From contig JAKLKQ010000020.1 of NCBI GenBank assembly GCA_023150555.1, positions 41,263 to 105,262 of the forward strand: a DNA stretch of 64,000 nt. The letters run 5' to 3'. The notes under the pieces were generated by a model, which searched no databases, had not been told where the DNA came from, and saw only the letters and a program-made list of their open reading frames with translations. The translations under genes and the position numbers were made by a program. Shown here piece after piece: positions 33,295-42,051 of the stretch (within the stretch, counting starts at the first letter, position 1; each line of letters begins with the position of its first letter). Origin of the DNA: Planctomycetota bacterium. Its GTDB lineage: Bacteria; Planctomycetota; SZUA-567; H5-PLA8.

Positions 33295-34016
33295 CGGAAG
33301 ATCAGGACGAGGCCGGTGACGTAGGCGGCGAGGCCCATCACCACCGCAAGCAGCGAGCCGAGGGAAAACTGGAAGGTCTTGCCCTGAAGGACTTTGAGGC
33401 GTCCTTGTGTGGACCAGCGGGCCATCCGGTCTACCATCAAGCAATCTTGGATCAGCACGCCGAAGTAGCAGACGATCATCGCGACAGGCACGGCCTCCAG
33501 CAAGCTTCGCGGGGGTCCATCTCCGAGAAGCGTTCCCGCTACGCCGAACAGCAGCACATAAGCCGACGGCAACATCCAGTCGGCGGAGGGGTTGGCGCTG
33601 AAGAGTTTTCTTCTCCGCAAACGCTGAAGGAGAAAGGGTATGAAGGGAACGATCAGGAAGGTCACGTAGGCGTTCAGAACGGCCAGCACCACCATCGCAG
33701 CACCCAAGGCCCACATGTTTGTATGAACGGGCGTTCGCAGATGGGTGGCAAGGCGGTACAGATCCCACGCCACCAGCGCGACACCGGCGAGGACCGGCGG
33801 GACGACGACGACTGCTCCCTGGGCAAGCACTTCCCATACTTCCTTGAACCATAAGGCGTTGCCGGCGGCGCTTGGCGGAGCCATCAGCACGATCTCAACA
33901 GCAAAGACAGCCGACAGGAAGACCAGGACGCCAAGGAGTAGGGCCGCGGCTCGAAGCCCGCAGTCGAGCGGGCCCAGCTTGCGCAGTCCGGCGGGAGCTT
34001 CGTCGTCGGTTGCCAT
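33291..34016 (-). CDS. Polytopic membrane protein of unknown function
   Basis: 241 residues with about six hydrophobic helices (AAALLLGVLVFLSAVFAVEI, GAVVVVPPVLAGVALVAWDL, AAMVVLAVLNAYVTFLIVPF, and others) and short charged loops (RLRRRKLF, DRMARWSTQGRLK). No family recognised. The ATG at 34016 has GGA upstream. It is convergent with the amidohydrolase gene and overlaps it by four bases. Confidence 0.7.
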   Translation of the reverse strand: MATDDEAPAGLRKLGPLDCGLRAAALLLGVLVFLSAVFAVEIVLMAPPSAAGNALWFKEVWEVLAQGAVVVVPPVLAGVALVAWDLYRLATHLRTPVHTNMWALGAAMVVLAVLNAYVTFLIVPFIPFLLQRLRRRKLFSANPSADWMLPSAYVLLFGVAGTLLGDGPPRSLLEAVPVAMIVCYFGVLIQDCLMVDRMARWSTQGRLKVLQGKTFQFSLGSLLAVVMGLAAYVTGLVLIFR

Positions 34017-34027
34017 CGAGTTCCATT

Positions 34028-34096
34028 CTACCGCGGGAGCGCGTAGGCGAAGAGCGTCATCGCCAGCCAGACGTAGAAGCCGGCGCGGTTGCTCTA
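34028..34096 (-). pseudogene. Possible remnant of a membrane-protein C-terminus
   Basis: Minus-strand frame between stops reads SNRAGFYVWLAMTLFAYALP then Arg and TAG at 34028. A hydrophobic, Trp/Tyr/Phe-rich end like this is unlike the usual out-of-frame sequence here and may be the relic of a deleted gene upstream of the membrane-protein gene. It is too short to be sure. Confidence 0.2.
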
Positions 34097-34142
34097 ACGG
34101 CTGAAGTGTGTTTGAGTTACTACGAGCTTGGGCGCCAGAGGG

Positions 34143-36278
34143 TCACTCGGCCGGCTTGGTTTCCGGCGCGGCTTCGGTCTTCTCGGCCTTCTTTTCCTTC
34201 TTGGCCTTCTTATCTTCTTTGCTGTCCTTGTCTTCGGACATCTTGACGCGGCGGTAGTTGACCTTCAGCGGCTCGTCGGCCGGATCGGCCTCTGCGTCGG
34301 GAGCGGGCTTCGGCTGCGGGCGCTGGCGCAGTTCGCCGGGTAAGGTCGAGTCGATCAGGCCGCCGACCGACTGGCCGCTCAGGTCCACGCGCCCGGTGGG
34401 CTTGCCGACGACGCGTTCGAGCTGTGCCAGGAAAATGGTGTAGGCGATGGTCGCGTTGATGAAGTCGGTCTTGGCGCGCAGGAGGTTATCTTCGGCCTGG
34501 ATCACGTCGAAGCTGTCCTTCAGGCCGCGCTCGAAGCTGATCTGCGAGGCTTCGACGGTGCGCTTGGCCTGTTCGACCTTCTTGCCCTGGATCAGGATCA
34601 CCTTCTCGCCTTCGCGCAGGCGGCGCAGAATGTCGCGGGTCTCCAGGTGCACCTGGGTGCGGGCGTCCTTGAGCTGGATCTCGGCCTTCTGCAGGTCCAG
34701 CAGCGCGCGCTCGTAGGCGGCGCGGTCCTTGATCTTACCCCAGGGCAGCTTCATGCGGATCTCGGCCGAGTAGTCGTGGTCCTCGTAGCCGTGCGAGTCC
34801 TTGAACGAGCCGCCGGTCTGGGAGCGCCCGTAGGAGAGGTCCAGGTCGATCTGGTGGCCGAGCCCGTCGCGCGCCAGGAGCGTGTCCAGCTTCTGCAACG
34901 CGACGCCGCGGCGGCTGTTGAGCAGGTCGATGCGGTTGGTCAGGGCCTCGCTGAGGATGGTGGTCTCGTCGAAGCGCTTGGCGCGGTACATCACCACAGG
35001 CTTGCCGACGGGATTCCCGATTTCGGTGGTCCTGCCCTTGCTGCCGTCCTCGCGGGTGATCTCCTTCTCGACGACCTCGTAGGTGGCCAGCAGCACGGTG
35101 CCGCTGGGGTCGTCGGTCTCGATGCGCACTTCGCGCTTTTCCGGCGGGTTCTCGCCGAACTCGACGGGCACTTCCTCGACCCGCAGCTTCTCTTCCAGGT
35201 CCACGTCCATCAGGCGCTTGAGCGTGTCCTTTGCGTCCTCGAGCTGGCGCTCGTTGGTGGTCAACGCGAGCTTGCGGTCGGCCAGCTGCACCTCGGCATT
35301 GTAGACTTCCAGCTTCGTCACGCGGCCGGCCTTCTCCTGGGCCTCGGTCAGGCGCAGGAAGGTCTCGGCCGACTTCACCGCGCGCAGGTTGACCTGCAGC
35401 GACTGCAGCTGGCGGATGCAGTTCTGGTAAGCAGTCTTCACGTCGAAGATCAGGTCCTGGACGTCCAGCTCCAGCAGGCCGCGCGAGATCAGACGGTTGA
35501 TTCGGCTGCTGCGGATGCCGTGCATCCCGACGTCCAGCCCCGCGCCTTTCCACAGTGGCTGGCTGAGCGCCGCGCCCCAGTCCGAACTGCGCCGCGCCGC
35601 CGGCCCGCCCGGATGGAAGATGGACTCGCTGGCACCCACCGAGAGCGTGGTGCCCCACGGCGAGGTCTGCGTGATCGAGCCGTCCAGCGTCGTGGAGTTC
35701 GAGTGCGCGTCGCCGCTCTGACCGCCGCTGTGCGAAACCCCGAAGTCGAAATCCGGGTAGTACTTGGCCCATGCTTCGCGCACCGCGATGTCCGAGGTGC
35801 GGTCGTTCAGGCGGCTGATCTTCAGCGAGAGGTTGTTCTGGATTGCGATCTCGATGCAGTCTTCCAACGAGACCAGCACGCCGACGTTGGCGGGATTGAC
35901 CGCGCCCGCGTCCTTGACCTCGGTCTTGCCGTCCCCTTCATCCTTCGCGGGGGCCTGCACGGGCGCCTGGGCGCCGTCTTCGGCGGCCTTGGCCTTGGCA
36001 GCAGCGAGCTTCTCCTGCACGTCGGCGATGCGGCGGTCGATCTGGCGGACTTCGTCGTCCCGGCGCGCGGCGGTGGCCAGGAGCTTGGCTTCTGCGAGGG
36101 TCGAGAGCGCCTCCTGGGACTGCCCGGCGGTCTCCTGCTTCTGACTGGTGCGGATCAAGGCGACCAAGCGATCGAGGACCTCGCGGTCGGCGGCGGGTTC
36201 TTCGGCCCGCGCGGAACCGGCGGCCAGAACCGGCATTATGGCAGAGATAAGGAGGAGGCGTCTGGGAATGAACGTCAC
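34143..36278 (-). CDS. TolC-family outer-membrane efflux protein
   Basis: About 711 residues. A signal peptide ends near AGSARA. A Lys/Glu/Gln-rich helical segment with a Pro-rich linker precedes the TolC core, which begins VSLEDCIEIAIQNNLSLKIS. The two OEP repeats follow: AYQNCIRQLQSLQVNLRAVK and RVTKLEVYNAEVQLADRKLA in the first, ALLDLQKAEIQLKDARTQVH and LKDSFDVIQAEDNLLRAKTD in the second. The extra N-terminal 120 residues and a highly charged tail (SKEDKKAKKEKKAEKTEAAP) make it longer than the common 450-500. GTG at 36278 gives the best signal peptide; a TTG 10 codons earlier is possible. No inner-membrane pump or adaptor gene is adjacent, so its partner is unknown. Confidence 0.85.
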   Translation of the reverse strand: MTFIPRRLLLISAIMPVLAAGSARAEEPAADREVLDRLVALIRTSQKQETAGQSQEALSTLAEAKLLATAARRDDEVRQIDRRIADVQEKLAAAKAKAAEDGAQAPVQAPAKDEGDGKTEVKDAGAVNPANVGVLVSLEDCIEIAIQNNLSLKISRLNDRTSDIAVREAWAKYYPDFDFGVSHSGGQSGDAHSNSTTLDGSITQTSPWGTTLSVGASESIFHPGGPAARRSSDWGAALSQPLWKGAGLDVGMHGIRSSRINRLISRGLLELDVQDLIFDVKTAYQNCIRQLQSLQVNLRAVKSAETFLRLTEAQEKAGRVTKLEVYNAEVQLADRKLALTTNERQLEDAKDTLKRLMDVDLEEKLRVEEVPVEFGENPPEKREVRIETDDPSGTVLLATYEVVEKEITREDGSKGRTTEIGNPVGKPVVMYRAKRFDETTILSEALTNRIDLLNSRRGVALQKLDTLLARDGLGHQIDLDLSYGRSQTGGSFKDSHGYEDHDYSAEIRMKLPWGKIKDRAAYERALLDLQKAEIQLKDARTQVHLETRDILRRLREGEKVILIQGKKVEQAKRTVEASQISFERGLKDSFDVIQAEDNLLRAKTDFINATIAYTIFLAQLERVVGKPTGRVDLSGQSVGGLIDSTLPGELRQRPQPKPAPDAEADPADEPLKVNYRRVKMSEDKDSKEDKKAKKEKKAEKTEAAPETKPAE

Positions 36279-36466
36279 CGGGTTGATCCCCGTCTGAGGC
36301 GTATGCAAAAGGAACCGGCTGCGGCCCGCCGGACGCTACGAACGTTGCTCCCTTTCCATCCCACCGGAGGAAAGCAAACGACCTAAGGTCCGAATGCCAA
36401 CTGGCGCCACAAGTCTACAGAGGCCCAGGACTTTCGACAAGTCTGGGAAACCTGTTTGGAGGGCGC

Positions 36467-37486
36467 CTACCAGGCCTTGGCGCTGGGGCCTTTCAGCTCG
36501 CTGCTGCGTTCCAGGAGGCGCTTGAGCAGGTCCGGCAGCCCCTGGCCCGTGGCGGCCGAGACGGCCAGGACCTCGTGCTGCCCGGCCAGGGCCTCGCGGA
36601 ACCTGGCCAGATTCTCTTCCGCGCCGGTCATCTCGATCTTGTTCGCCACCACCATGCGCGGGCGTTTGGCCAGAACCTCGCTGTACAGCACAAGTTCGCG
36701 CTCGATGAGGTTGAAGTTCTCGACCGGATCGCTGCCGTCGGGCGGCACGATGTCCACCAGGTGCAGCAGGAAGCTGGTGCGCTCGATGTGCTTCAGGAAT
36801 TCGTCGCCCAGCCCGGCGCCGCGGTGCGCGCCCTCGATCAGGCCCGGCAGGTCGGCCATCACGATCTGCCGGAAGCCGCCCAAGTCCACGATGCCCAGCT
36901 GGGGCTCCTTGGTGGTGAAAGGGTAGGGCGCGATGCGCGGGGTCGCGGCACTGAGGCGCGAGAGCAGCGTCGACTTGCCCGCGTTGGGCAGTCCTATCAG
37001 GCCCACGTCGGCGATGAGCTTTAACTCGAGGTGCAGGTCCAGTTCCTCGCCGTCCTTGCCGACTTCGAACTCGTGCGGCGTCTGGTGCGTCGAGGTGGCG
37101 AAGTGCTGGTTGCCGCGCCCGCCTTTGCCGCCGGCGGCGACGACGAAGCGCTGGCCGATCTCGGTCAGGTCGCACAGCGGCTCGTCGCGGCCCTGCACGC
37201 GCACGATCGTGCCGGCGGGCACCTGGACCACCAGGTCCTTGCCGGACTTCCCGCTGCAATTCTTCGCGCCGCCGGGCTTGCCGTTCTCCGCGCGCAGGAT
37301 TCGCTTGCGGTACAGCGGCAGGAGCGTGTCGACGTTGGTCGAGACCTGGAAGACGACATCGCCTCCGGCCCCGCCGTCGCCGCCGGCAGGGCCGCCCCAA
37401 GGGCGGAACTTCTCGCGGATAAAGGCCACGCAGCCGTTGCCGCCCTTGCCGGCCTTTACGCGAATCTCAACTTCATCGATGAACAT
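36467..37486 (-). CDS. obgE: GTPase ObgE/CgtA
   Basis: 339 residues. The Gly-rich Obg fold is at 1-160 (FIDEVEIRVKAGKGGNGCVA, WGGPAGGDGGAGGDV). The G domain follows with the P-loop GLPNAGKST, the switch segment APYPFTTKEPQLGIV, DLPGLIEG, and VANKIEM for guanine recognition. Obg acts in late 50S subunit assembly and growth control. The usual C-terminal TGS-like extension is absent, as in many bacteria. rplU and rpmA, the common neighbours, are not here. The ATG at 37486 has a weak ribosome site. It is divergent from the ThiE gene. Confidence 0.95.
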   Translation of the reverse strand: MFIDEVEIRVKAGKGGNGCVAFIREKFRPWGGPAGGDGGAGGDVVFQVSTNVDTLLPLYRKRILRAENGKPGGAKNCSGKSGKDLVVQVPAGTIVRVQGRDEPLCDLTEIGQRFVVAAGGKGGRGNQHFATSTHQTPHEFEVGKDGEELDLHLELKLIADVGLIGLPNAGKSTLLSRLSAATPRIAPYPFTTKEPQLGIVDLGGFRQIVMADLPGLIEGAHRGAGLGDEFLKHIERTSFLLHLVDIVPPDGSDPVENFNLIERELVLYSEVLAKRPRMVVANKIEMTGAEENLARFREALAGQHEVLAVSAATGQGLPDLLKRLLERSSELKGPSAKAW

Positions 37487-37770
37487 GTGCGTTTTTGACT
37501 CGTTGATCTTTAAACCATCATCATACTCATTGCATGACCTAACTTGGTAGTCTCAAAACAGTTATTGTACCAATGAGTAGGGCAATATCGCGGGACAATT
37601 GCACCGTGTGCAGGAAATTAAATTTTGAGTGCTTGAAATCGCCTCAACCAGCTATTATAGACGGAGTTCTGACACAGAAACAGCCGTTGAAGTATACACA
37701 ACAATGGATTTCATTGGCCTGAAACAGAATTAACATTATATTGAGTAGGTTATTTTAGGAAGCGCCGAAT
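37487..37770. other. AT-rich divergent intergenic region between obgE and thiE
   Basis: 284 bases, clearly lower in GC than its surroundings, serving both genes. TTGCACCGTGTGCA near 37599 is a dyad-like site, with a TTGCACCG relative in the gap at 28650. On the plus strand TTGAAA followed by ATTATA about 15 bases later, near 37635-37665, is a possible promoter for thiE. I looked for the conserved TPP riboswitch core (CTGAGA, and ACCTGA before the gene) and do not see it. Confidence 0.5.
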
Positions 37771-38838
37771 ATGAATCCTGTTTTGTCGCTGAGATTGCTG
37801 GACGCTAATGCCAATCGGGCGCGGGAAGGCATCCGAACGGCGGAGGACTACATTCGATTCCAGGTCGGCGCCGAACGATGGGCCCTTCGTCTCAGGGATG
37901 CCCGGCGCCGGATCGCAGACGCGCTGCACGTGCTGGCGAGCGACGAGGAACTGCTTCGCGCGCGCGGTGTGCAGACGGACGCGGGACATCCAGGACGCGC
38001 CGAGCCGCCTGCGCAGGGGCCGGCGGAGGAAGCGCCCAGGCAGGTGGCGCTGCGCGGCCTGAAGCGCGCGCAGGAAGCGCTGAGGGTCCTGGAGGAATTC
38101 ACGCGCGGGCCGGCACCGGACAGCAGCCGCACGCTGGCTCGCTTGCGCTTTGAGCTTTACGAGGCCGAACAGTGGTTGGCATGCGCCAGCGGGGCCGCCC
38201 GGATCCTGGGGGAGGCCCGGCTGTACGTCCTCTTGACTGAGACGCTTTGCGTAAGGGGGCTGGAGGCTACGGCGCGCGCGGCGCTAAAAGGCGGCGCCCG
38301 GGTGCTCCAGTTGCGGGAGAAGGCCCTGGAGACGGCTGCGCTGCTAGAGCGGGCGCGGCGGCTGCGGGATCTGTGCGGGGAATACGAAGCGGTCTTTGTC
38401 GTCAACGACCGGGTAGATGTTGCGTTGGTGGCGGGGGCGCATGGTGTGCACCTGGGGCAGGGCGACCTTCCCCCCAAGGAAGCACGCCGGTTGGGCGGCG
38501 AACAGTTGCTGATCGGGCGTTCTACGCATGCGCTCGAGCAGGCCCGCTTGGCCGTACAGGAAGAAGGCGCAGACTACATTGCCGTCGGTTCGATGTATCC
38601 GACGGCGACCAAGGCAGCGCCCAAGCTGGTGGGTCCGGGCTTGGCCCGGGATGTTCTGGGCCTGGCGTTGCCCGTGCCCGTCTTCGCGATCGGCGGCATC
38701 GACCGCGCGCGCGCGGAGGAACTGGCGGCCCTGGGCGTACGGCGGGTGGCGGTATCGACGGCGGTGATCTCGGCGCAGGACCCCGAGCGCGCCGCGCGGG
38801 AATTGGTGGAGGCATTGCAGGTCGTACCGGCCGAATGA
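37771..38838 (+). CDS. thiE: Thiamine-phosphate synthase with N-terminal ThiD2-like domain
   Basis: 355 residues. ThiE joins the thiazole and pyrimidine phosphates to make thiamine phosphate. The N-terminal 135 residues start SLRLLDANANRAREGIRTAE and resemble the ThiD2-type domain found fused to ThiE in planctomycetes and some other bacteria. The ThiE barrel is at about 147-355: VLQLREKALE, FVVNDRVDVALVAGAHGVHL, LGQGDLP, IGRSTHALEQA, YIAVGSMYPTATK and VFAIGGI cover the pyrophosphate, magnesium and phosphate sites. AGGAAG precedes the ATG. No other thiamine genes are in the window. Confidence 0.9.
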   Translation: MNPVLSLRLLDANANRAREGIRTAEDYIRFQVGAERWALRLRDARRRIADALHVLASDEELLRARGVQTDAGHPGRAEPPAQGPAEEAPRQVALRGLKRAQEALRVLEEFTRGPAPDSSRTLARLRFELYEAEQWLACASGAARILGEARLYVLLTETLCVRGLEATARAALKGGARVLQLREKALETAALLERARRLRDLCGEYEAVFVVNDRVDVALVAGAHGVHLGQGDLPPKEARRLGGEQLLIGRSTHALEQARLAVQEEGADYIAVGSMYPTATKAAPKLVGPGLARDVLGLALPVPVFAIGGIDRARAEELAALGVRRVAVSTAVISAQDPERAARELVEALQVVPAE

Positions 38839-38927
38839 AGGTACCCGGCCGCTGAAGCAAGAGGGATTTCGCGAACAGGGACCTTCTATTTAGGAACGGG
38901 CGAAACGAGAAAAAAAGGAGCAGCACG

Positions 38928-39686
38928 ATGAGCAGCATGACCGGATCGATAACCAGGGCCTTTCCCCAGCGCATTGGCATCTTCATTGACGTCCAGAACA
39001 TGTTCTACTCGGCAAAGCTCCTGCACCAGAGCAAGGTCGACTACGGACGGTTGCTGCGCGAGATCGCCGGCACCCGGCAGCTGATTCGCGCCATCGCGTA
39101 CATCGTGCAGAAGCCCGACGTCAACCAGTCTGGCTTCCACGAAGCGCTGATGCGGTTCGGTTACGAGTTGAAGATCAAGGAACTGAAGATCCGCCAGGAT
39201 GCAGAAGGGCGTGGCGGCACGGCTAAGGGAAGCTGGGACGTCGGCATGACCATCGACGTAATGCTGATGGCGCCCAAGCTCGACACCGTGGTGCTGGTCA
39301 CCGGCGACGGGGACTACGTGCCCCTGGTCGAGACTCTGAAGGGCCACGGGGTTCGCGTCGAGGTCGTCAGCTTCGAGCGCTCCACCGCAGGCGAACTGAT
39401 CAAGGCCGCCGACCAGTACATCCCGATCCAGGAAGCCTGGATCTTCAAGGAGAAGAAGTTCGAGCAGGCTGCCGTGGCTACCGGGACCGGCACCGGAACC
39501 GGTCAAGGAACCGGCGGCGGCAGCGGGATCCTGGGCTCCACCGCGCCCGGCCAGACCGTTTACGAGGGCCTGCCGAAGGACGAGGACCTGGAAGCCGAGA
39601 GCGCCGCGGCGGAAGTCAGCGGCGAGGACGAGGGCAATCGCTCGAACAGCTCGCGCCGCAGCCCCGACCTGGGGATCCTGGCCTGA
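38928..39686 (+). CDS. NYN-domain (LabA/DUF88-like) putative RNase
   Basis: 252 residues. A PIN-like NYN domain fills the first 165: IGIFIDVQNMFY with the first acidic metal residue and conserved Asn, KGSWDVGMTIDVMLMA, and VVLVTGDGDYVPLVETLKGH with the second acidic set. Such domains bind metal and are thought to cleave RNA. The C-terminal 75 residues are a low-complexity tail (a GTGTGTGQGTGGG run, then an acidic/Ser part), probably disordered. AAGGAG lies ahead of the ATG at 38928. A strong terminator follows, and thiE lies 90 bases upstream on the same strand. Confidence 0.88.
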   Translation: MSSMTGSITRAFPQRIGIFIDVQNMFYSAKLLHQSKVDYGRLLREIAGTRQLIRAIAYIVQKPDVNQSGFHEALMRFGYELKIKELKIRQDAEGRGGTAKGSWDVGMTIDVMLMAPKLDTVVLVTGDGDYVPLVETLKGHGVRVEVVSFERSTAGELIKAADQYIPIQEAWIFKEKKFEQAAVATGTGTGTGQGTGGGSGILGSTAPGQTVYEGLPKDEDLEAESAAAEVSGEDEGNRSNSSRRSPDLGILA

Positions 39687-39718
39687 CAGTCCTCCTTTAA
39701 TCCTCGACGGCAGCACCG

Positions 39719-39752
39719 GCCCCTTCCGGCGATCCCGGAAGGGGCTTTTCCT
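39719..39752 (+). terminator. Rho-independent terminator after the NYN gene
   Basis: GCCCCTTCCGG at 39719-39729 pairs perfectly with CCGGAAGGGGC at 39735-39745 (11 bp, 5-base loop), followed by TTTTCCTTTC. Convergent with cstA. Confidence 0.93.
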
Positions 39753-39781
39753 TTCATGGCATCGCGAGGGTCGGACGGTGG

Positions 39782-41527
39782 TCAGTCGCCGGGCGCGGGC
39801 GTTGGCTGGGACTGCGGAGGAGCAGGCGGCTTGCCCAGCCGCGCGAAGACCAGAATCGCCTCAAGGGCAACCAAGGCCGCCAACGCAAGGAGTACCAACG
39901 CCACCCACGGAACCGGATCGGTATTCGCCTGGAACGCGCCCTCCTTGAAAAGCCCAGCCTCGATGATCTGGAGCAGCGTCCATCCGCTCATGGCGTACAT
40001 GAACACCGTAGGCAGGCCGGCAACCGGCAACACCCACCATTTACGGGTGGTGCGCAGGAGCCACACCGTAAGCCCGATTAGCGTCAGCGCGGCGAGCAGC
40101 TGGTTGCTGGCGCCGAACAGGGGCCAGAATTTCCGCCAGGCGGGTATCAGGTTGCCCTTATCGTCCACCGGGGTGTCGAGCAGGAAATAAAGGGGCGCGA
40201 GGACCATGACGGCCGTGGTCACCCATCGTCCGACCGGACCTTGGGCTCCGGTCAATTCCTGCAGGATGTACCGCCCCAACCGGGTACAGACGTCCAGCGT
40301 GTCGTAGACGAAGGTGGTAAAGGCCAGCATGCCGAAGGTCACCACGAACTGCTTTTCCAGGCCCGTGAAAGACAGAAACCCTGCCAGCCCGTTGGCGTAG
40401 ATCAAGTCCGGCTTGGCCAGGGCCGCGCCTTCCTTTTTGGTGAGCATCATCACGCAGAAAAGTGAGGTAACCGCAACCATGGCTTCCAGAAGCATGGCTC
40501 CGTAGCCGATGGGCTTGGCGTCGGTCTCCTTCTTGAGCTGCTTGCAGGTGGTCCCCGTGGCAATGATCGAATGGAATCCAGAGCATGCGCCGCAGGCGAT
40601 GGTAATGAAAAGGATGGGGAACAGCGGCGCGCCCTTTTCGGAAACCCATCCAATAAAGGCCGGGTACTCGATAGTGCGCCCTCCAAACAGCAGGCCTGTG
40701 GCAAAGCATCCCAGCGCCACGTAAAGGAAGTATCCGCCCAGGTGGCCGCGCGGCTGCAGCAGCAGCCACATGGGAACCAGCGATGCTACAAAACAGTAGG
40801 CCAGAAGAATGACGTCCCAGATTTTATGAGCCTGGTGGGGCTGGAGCCCAAACCAGGCTTCCAGGTCGATGGGTGCGAACCGACCGCCCCAGATCGCTAC
40901 GCCGACCAGCGGCAGGAATATGGCCGTCGCCACGCCCAGCGAAAGGCGCGTGTACCGAAGCAGCACGCCCATGATGACCGGCAGGACGAGGTACATCGCG
41001 GACGAGGCGGCGATCGCGGAACCGTGAATTTCCAATCCGTTCTCAAGCTTTTGTCTTCCCACGAACGAACCGGCAACGACATCCGTGAAGGCGACGATGA
41101 TGTACACAAGCGCGATCCAGACGAAGGCAAGGAAGAGCAGGAATGCCCTGCGCGACATGTGCTCCCTCACGACTTCCGCGATGGAGCGGGCCTTGTGCCG
41201 GACCGAAGCCACCAGCGAGGCCATGTCGTGGAAGCCGCCGATCAGGATAGAGCCGACCAGGATCCACACTAGAGCCGGAGCCCAGCCGAACCAGAGCCCC
41301 GCCAGGATGGGACCTACGATGGGACCGGCAGCGGCAATGGCCGAAAAGTGTTGGCCCAGCAAGAACTTGGTGTCGATGGGGGCATAGTCGACATCGTCCC
41401 TCATGGTCACGGCGGGCGTCGGAGTTTCCGGATTCAGGTTCAGCAGCCTGGCGAGCAGGCTGCCATAGGTAAAATAGGCGGCAATGAGAATGCCAGCCGC
41501 GCCGACCGCAATCAGGAGAAATTCCAT
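39782..41527 (-). CDS. cstA: Carbon starvation protein CstA family permease
   Basis: 581 residues with about 14-16 membrane helices. CstA proteins take up peptides or pyruvate. Recognisable segments are DYAPIDTKFLLGQHFSAIAA and AGPIVGPILAGLWFGWAPAL at the N-terminus, GSILIGGFHDMASLVASVRH, HSIIATGTTCKQLKKETDAK (the conserved SG/T-x-x-K region) and GASNQLLAALTLIGLTVWLL. Length fits the shorter CstA group. GAGG seven bases before the ATG at 41527. No BtsS/BtsR-like regulators are present. The final 40 residues are Pro-rich. Confidence 0.92.
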   Translation of the reverse strand: MEFLLIAVGAAGILIAAYFTYGSLLARLLNLNPETPTPAVTMRDDVDYAPIDTKFLLGQHFSAIAAAGPIVGPILAGLWFGWAPALVWILVGSILIGGFHDMASLVASVRHKARSIAEVVREHMSRRAFLLFLAFVWIALVYIIVAFTDVVAGSFVGRQKLENGLEIHGSAIAASSAMYLVLPVIMGVLLRYTRLSLGVATAIFLPLVGVAIWGGRFAPIDLEAWFGLQPHQAHKIWDVILLAYCFVASLVPMWLLLQPRGHLGGYFLYVALGCFATGLLFGGRTIEYPAFIGWVSEKGAPLFPILFITIACGACSGFHSIIATGTTCKQLKKETDAKPIGYGAMLLEAMVAVTSLFCVMMLTKKEGAALAKPDLIYANGLAGFLSFTGLEKQFVVTFGMLAFTTFVYDTLDVCTRLGRYILQELTGAQGPVGRWVTTAVMVLAPLYFLLDTPVDDKGNLIPAWRKFWPLFGASNQLLAALTLIGLTVWLLRTTRKWWVLPVAGLPTVFMYAMSGWTLLQIIEAGLFKEGAFQANTDPVPWVALVLLALAALVALEAILVFARLGKPPAPPQSQPTPAPGD

Positions 41528-41944
41528 CGTGGGTCCTCAACTCACTGGCACGGTACCGGGTCGATAACTTTCAACGGGCTGCTGGGGCGGAGGCAACTAC
41601 CGGTAAACCGGATCCGGCTGAAGGCAGAGGGAAGTATACCGGAACCGGCAACCTGCCCTCAACCTGAAGCCCTTGTTTTCCACCTGTATAAAGGAGGCGC
41701 ACAGCCTGGTGCCGCTCGCGCTGAACGGCCTGCGACGGTTGTTTTAAAATTCCGGATTTATCCACTTGCTTGACACCTAATGGGTGGGTAAATCACTTGT
41801 GCGGTCCGGGCGCTAACCCGGTCCGCCGGGGGGCTTTTGCCGCACGGGTGGATGTGCTTGACACCTGTGCGTTGCTCCCTATAGTGATCTGGCTCTGCCC
41901 GTAAGCTAATGACCGCTCGCAGCGTGTGTGGGCGTTCCATGCGG
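41528..41944. other. Promoter region between cstA and the tRNA-Thr/tuf operon
   Basis: 417 bases without a gene. The 12-mer TGCTTGACACCT occurs twice, at 41767-41778 and 41855-41866, each giving a perfect -35 TTGACA on the plus strand. Only the second has a good -10. GC-rich dyads (CGGTCCGCCGGGGGG near 41821) lie between them. Confidence 0.6.
41858..41885 (+). promoter_or_regulatory. Sigma-70-type promoter of the tRNA-Thr/tuf operon
   Basis: TTGACA at 41858-41863, a 16-base spacer, and TATAGT at 41880-41885. Transcription would start near 41892, about 50 bases before tRNA-Thr. This is the best promoter match in the window, as expected for the translation cluster. Confidence 0.75.
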
Positions 41945-42020
41945 GCTGCAGTAGCTCAGCCGGTAGAGCACGTCCTTGGTAAGGACGAGGTCAAGGGTTC
42001 GATTCCCTTCTGCAGCTCCA
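41945..42020 (+). tRNA. tRNA-Thr (GGT anticodon)
   Basis: 76 bases with encoded CCA. The acceptor GCTGCAG pairs with CTGCAGC. The anticodon stem CGTCC/GGACG encloses loop TTGGTAA, so the anticodon is GGT, reading ACC/ACU. The T arm has GGTTCGATTCC. It lies 31 bases before tuf, the classic tRNA-tuf arrangement. Confidence 0.97.
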
Positions 42021-42051
42021 GAATGATGCCTTAGGAGGAAGGAAGACAACA

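Noticed and set aside
36425..36448. A terminator after obgE
   Set aside because: The hairpin CCCAGGACTT/AAGTCTGGG has a bulge and no T tract on either strand.
37487..37770. A TPP riboswitch upstream of thiE
   Set aside because: The conserved CTGAGA and ACCTGA blocks are missing and the leader is AT-rich without a matching fold.
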